Below, one piece after another: positions 61,271 through 64,000 of a stretch of DNA of 64,000 bases (position 1 is its first letter; each line of letters opens with the position of its first letter). The DNA is taken from NCBI RefSeq assembly GCF_001468465.1, contig NZ_LNSA01000006.1, forward strand, positions 1 to 64,000, given 5' to 3'. A program made the position numbers and the translations under genes. The DNA is from Sphingopyxis sp. H115 (GTDB lineage: Bacteria > Pseudomonadota > Alphaproteobacteria > Sphingomonadales > Sphingomonadaceae). Below the pieces are notes generated by a model, which searched no databases, was not told where the DNA came from, and saw only the letters and a list, made by a program, of their open reading frames with translations.

Positions 61271-61781
61271 ATTGATATTCCACTGTCACGGGAATGCGCC
61301 CGCGATAGTCGCCGTCGCTGGCGCCGTCGACCTGGAGCCGACCGCCGAAACGAAAGACGAGACGGCCGTCGGGGCCGAGCCGCGGCGCCGCCGACAGGTC
61401 GGTCGCGAGCCCGGTTACGCGCGCGGTGCGCCCGTAACCGCCTTCGAGATCGACCGTCGCGGGCAAAATCACCCGCACGTCCGCGCCCGGCTCGCCCCGC
61501 ACGGTCACGACGCCGGTCAGCGCGAAACCGCCCAGGTCGACGACATCGCCGCGCACCCGGCGCGCGCCCGACATCGGATCGATCTCGACCTCGCCGCCCA
61601 TCGCGCCGACCGCCACGCGGCCCAGGTCGAGCTGGGTTTCGACCTCGACGCGCAGCGGCACCTCGGCCCTACGCGCTGCGATCGCGCCGTCCTTGCCCTG
61701 CCCGCAGAGCAGGCATTGGGCGGCCGCAACCGGCGCACCGGCAACGGCCAGCATGGCCCCGAGGACAAGACGCAGTTTCAC
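61269..61781 (-). CDS. DUF4402 domain-containing secreted protein
   Basis: A 170-residue secreted protein. The signal peptide is about residues 1-21 (ending VAAA). It starts QCLLCGQG with a Cys pair just after cleavage, then a DUF4402 beta-sandwich (LDLGRVAVGAMGGEVEIDP and the end GRIPVTVEYQ). DUF4402 proteins are pilin-like or surface-associated and widespread in sphingomonads. The gene is divergent from the type III PKS, with 86 bases between. Confidence 0.85.
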   Translation of the reverse strand: MKLRLVLGAMLAVAGAPVAAAQCLLCGQGKDGAIAARRAEVPLRVEVETQLDLGRVAVGAMGGEVEIDPMSGARRVRGDVVDLGGFALTGVVTVRGEPGADVRVILPATVDLEGGYGRTARVTGLATDLSAAPRLGPDGRLVFRFGGRLQVDGASDGDYRGRIPVTVEYQ

Positions 61782-61867
61782 CGCTCCTCCGCTAACCCGG
61801 TCATGGTTAAGTCCGCGTAAACCGACCTGCGCGCTAATCGCTGGTCAGTGCTCGGCTTTTCGGTCAC

Positions 61868-62944
61868 ATGTGCGCGATGGACACCCCGCCGTTCCCCCGA
61901 CTGAACGCTCTCGCCACTGCGGTGCCGGGCCATGACGTCCATCAGGCCTTCATCGACTGGGCAACGCCGCGCATCGCCGACGAGCGGACGCGCGCGATCT
62001 TTACCCGCATGGCGGCACGATCGGGAATCGAGCATCGCTGGTCGGTGCTGCCGCCGACCGCGGACGGCGGCTCCCCCGTCTCGCCTGGCGGCTTTTACGA
62101 CGTCGCCGGCCTGCCGCCGACCTCGGCGCGCATGGCCGCCTATGCGCGCCACGCGCCCGGGCTGGCGATGCAGGCGATCACCGCGCTCGGCGACGCGTTC
62201 GATCCGGGGCGCATAACGCATCTTGTCGTCGCGAGTTGTACCGGGTTCGTCGCGCCGGGGATCGACCAGATCATCGCGCGGCGGCTCGGCCTTTCGGCCA
62301 CCGTCGAGCGCGTGCTGATCGGCTTCATGGGCTGCTATGCCGGGGTCACCGCGCTGCGCAGCGCGCGGCATATCGTGCGGTCAGAACCCGGCGCGGTCGT
62401 GCTGATGGTGAGCGTCGAGTTGTCGACGCTGCACCTCAGCCTCGCCGACGCGCCCGAACCCCTGCTCGCGATGCTTCAGTTCAGCGACGGCGCGGCGGCG
62501 GGGATCGTATCGGCCGCGCCGCACGGCCCCGAACTCGGCGAGGGACGGAGCCTCGCGCTCGAAGACAGCGCCGAGTTGATCCGCTGGGACATCGGCGACA
62601 AGGGTTTCGAAATGACGCTGTCGGGCGAGGTGCCGGGGCGGCTGCGCGAGGCGCTCGCTAATCCGGACGTCCAGCGCGAGCTGTTCGGCGACAGCGGCGC
62701 GCCGCCGCTGCTCGCGGTCCATGCCGGAGGCCGGTCGGTGCTCGATGCGGTCGAACATGCGCTGGGCGCCGAACCGCACGCGCTTGTCGACAGCCGGTCG
62801 GTGCTCGCGCGGTTCGGCAATATGTCGTCAGCGACGATCCTGTTTGTGCTCGCCGAGATGATGGCACGCGGCGCGCGCGGCGACGGGATCGCGATCGCCT
62901 TTGGCCCCGGGCTCGCCGCCGAGGCGATCCGGTTCCGGGCATGA
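61868..62944 (+). CDS. Type III polyketide synthase
   Basis: A 358-residue chalcone-synthase-like enzyme. The triad is Cys156 (GFMGCYAG), His285 (LLAVHAGGRSVL) and Asn318 (RFGNMSSATI). It builds a small phenolic or pyrone product from an acyl-CoA starter and malonyl-CoA. The start is 61868 (or the ATG three codons in). It overlaps the next gene in an ATGA arrangement, and a methyltransferase and an FAD oxidoreductase follow, the standard set for alkylresorcinol/alkylpyrone-like products in bacteria. The starter unit cannot be told from sequence. Confidence 0.92.
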   Translation: MCAMDTPPFPRLNALATAVPGHDVHQAFIDWATPRIADERTRAIFTRMAARSGIEHRWSVLPPTADGGSPVSPGGFYDVAGLPPTSARMAAYARHAPGLAMQAITALGDAFDPGRITHLVVASCTGFVAPGIDQIIARRLGLSATVERVLIGFMGCYAGVTALRSARHIVRSEPGAVVLMVSVELSTLHLSLADAPEPLLAMLQFSDGAAAGIVSAAPHGPELGEGRSLALEDSAELIRWDIGDKGFEMTLSGEVPGRLREALANPDVQRELFGDSGAPPLLAVHAGGRSVLDAVEHALGAEPHALVDSRSVLARFGNMSSATILFVLAEMMARGARGDGIAIAFGPGLAAEAIRFRA

Positions 62945-63654
62945 ATCCCTTCGCCAGCCTTCGTATCCCGATCGCGCGCGAAGAGGAGATGGACGCCGCC
63001 GACCTGTCGCCTGAAGATTACGCGCGCGTGCTTGCCGACCTGTCGCGGATCAACGCGCTGACCATGGCGCCGCGTCCGACGCTCGGTTTCCTCGACCGGG
63101 TGCGCAAGCGCGGCGTTGGCGAACGGCCTTGGCGCATCCTCGACGTCGGGTTCGGCGCCGGCGACATGCTCGCGCGGATCGCGCGCTGGGGCGATAAGCG
63201 AGGGATCGCGCTCGATCTGGTCGGCGTCGATCTCAATCGCAAGAGCGAGGCGGTGGCGGCGGTGCGGCTTGGCGGGCGGGCGCGGCTGATCACCGGCGAT
63301 TATCGCGCGCTCGCGGGACAAGGGTGGGACATCATCCTGTCCAGCCTCGTCACGCATCATATGACGCCCGCGCAGCGTAGCGAGTTCCTCCTCTTCATGG
63401 AGCGCGAGGCGGCGCGCGGCTGGCTGGTGAACGACCTGCACCGCCAACGCCTGCCCTTTGCCAGTTATCCGCTGCTCGCGACATTGGCGTGGGTGGACCC
63501 GATTGTGCGGCGCGACGGGCAATTGTCGGTCGGACGCAGCTTCCGCCATTCCGAATGGCGGGCGATGCTGGCCGAAGCGCTACCCGAAGCGGCGCCCGGC
63601 TGCCGTATCTTTCGCAGTTTCCCCTACCGGCTTTGCGTCGAGCGGATCCGGTGA
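62941..63654 (+). CDS. Class I SAM-dependent methyltransferase (type III PKS cluster)
   Basis: A 237-residue Rossmann methyltransferase. The SAM-binding motif I is ILDVGFGAGDM (about residues 66-76), with DLVGVDLNRKS (motif II) and DIILSSLVTHHM. It probably methylates the product of the adjoining type III PKS. The start overlaps the PKS stop and the stop overlaps the GTG of the next gene, so all three are translationally coupled. Confidence 0.9.
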   Translation: MNPFASLRIPIAREEEMDAADLSPEDYARVLADLSRINALTMAPRPTLGFLDRVRKRGVGERPWRILDVGFGAGDMLARIARWGDKRGIALDLVGVDLNRKSEAVAAVRLGGRARLITGDYRALAGQGWDIILSSLVTHHMTPAQRSEFLLFMEREAARGWLVNDLHRQRLPFASYPLLATLAWVDPIVRRDGQLSVGRSFRHSEWRAMLAEALPEAAPGCRIFRSFPYRLCVERIR

Positions 63655-64000
63655 GCGACGCGATCGTCGTCGGCGCCGGGCCGGCCGGGTCGGCGGCGGC
63701 GATCGGGCTGGCCCGCGCCGGTGCAAGCCCACTCCTGCTCGAACGCGCGCGCGAAACGGGCGACGCGCTGTGCGGCGGTTTCCTGAGCTGGCAGACGCTG
63801 TCGCGGCTCGATGCGCTGGGGATCGACCGCGCGCTGCTCAGCGGGCAGACGGTCCGGCGCGTACGGCTGTTCGCGGGACTGCGGCAATGCGAAACGCCGC
63901 TGCCCGGCGAGGCTATGGGCGTGTCGCGACGAACGCTCGACGGCGCGCTGCAGGCAGCGGCGATAGCCGCCGGGGCGGGCCTCGAACGCGGCGTCCACGC
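63651..64000 (+). CDS. FAD-dependent oxidoreductase (geranylgeranyl reductase/UbiH-like), partial
   Basis: Only the first 116 codons are in the window. The GTG at 63651 overlaps the methyltransferase stop. The N-terminus is an FAD-binding Rossmann fold: AIVVGAGPAGSAAAIGLARAG and an LLLERA beta-strand end, then CGGFLSWQTL. This matches the NAD(P)/FAD-dependent oxidoreductases that follow type III PKS and methyltransferase genes. It should hydroxylate or oxidise the PKS product. The 3' end lies outside the window. Confidence 0.88.
   Translation, partial: MSDAIVVGAGPAGSAAAIGLARAGASPLLLERARETGDALCGGFLSWQTLSRLDALGIDRALLSGQTVRRVRLFAGLRQCETPLPGEAMGVSRRTLDGALQAAAIAAGAGLERGVH

Overview
The window is GC-rich (about 65 %) alphaproteobacterial chromosome, most likely from the Sphingomonadaceae (Sphingopyxis/Sphingomonas type). 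This rests on three large TonB-dependent receptors, the leuS-DUF3576-lptE-holA order, a pbpC/alpha-2-macroglobulin pair, DUF4402 and DUF3576 proteins, a type III PKS operon and short inverted repeats scattered between genes. It is ordinary chromosome: I see no insertion sequence, prophage or CRISPR array.

Layout. 1-6.9 kb: a minus-strand, almost fully overlapping operon for a MoxR AAA+ / DUF58 / DUF4129 / DUF4350 / SpoIIM / RDD membrane system, ending in a nitroreductase and a lipoprotein. 7.0-10.3 kb: a fused alpha-beta 2-oxoacid dehydrogenase E1 translationally coupled to a FabD-like acyltransferase. 10.5-12.9 kb: a LuxR-type regulator with a degenerate receiver, divergent from an alpha-ketoglutarate-semialdehyde-type aldehyde dehydrogenase. 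13.5-21.5 kb: a MetX-like hydrolase, two tRNA-Glu genes, recJ, two bacterial PH-domain proteins, an alkylsulfatase and a small flavoprotein. 21.7-32.4 kb: an amino-acid permease, pbpC plus a 1951-residue alpha-2-macroglobulin, a HIT protein and hisE. 32.5-46.1 kb: a TonB receptor, a ligase-associated helicase, a two-domain retropepsin-like protein, PdeM, then two tandem related TonB receptors. 46.3-51.0 kb: holA, lptE, leuS, DUF3576. 51.3-55.7 kb: secreted or envelope proteins, a degenerate ThiE-like protein and YggS. 56.0-61.1 kb: a hydroxyproline catabolic locus. 61.3-64.0 kb: a DUF4402 protein and the start of a type III PKS / methyltransferase / FAD oxidoreductase operon that runs off the end.

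The most interesting result is the hydroxyproline system. A GntR/FCD regulator, a 4-hydroxyproline 2-epimerase (both catalytic cysteines present), a DapA-family deaminase, a DadA-like D-hydroxyproline dehydrogenase and an M24 prolidase lie together at 56.0-61.1 kb. The last enzyme of the pathway, the semialdehyde dehydrogenase, lies about 45 kb away at 11.3 kb. The same perfect 12-bp palindrome (ATCGTATACGAT) occurs in the divergent promoter of the cluster and in front of the distant dehydrogenase, and a weaker version precedes the hydrolase at 13.5-14.6 kb. These sites would tie the split pathway into one GntR regulon. Both edges of the cluster carry decayed genes missed by ordinary ORF calling: a remnant of an APC amino-acid permease at 55.7-55.9 kb and a frameshifted remnant of an Ldh_2-family reductase at 61.1-61.3 kb. 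They suggest a formerly larger hydroxyproline/imino-acid locus now being reduced.
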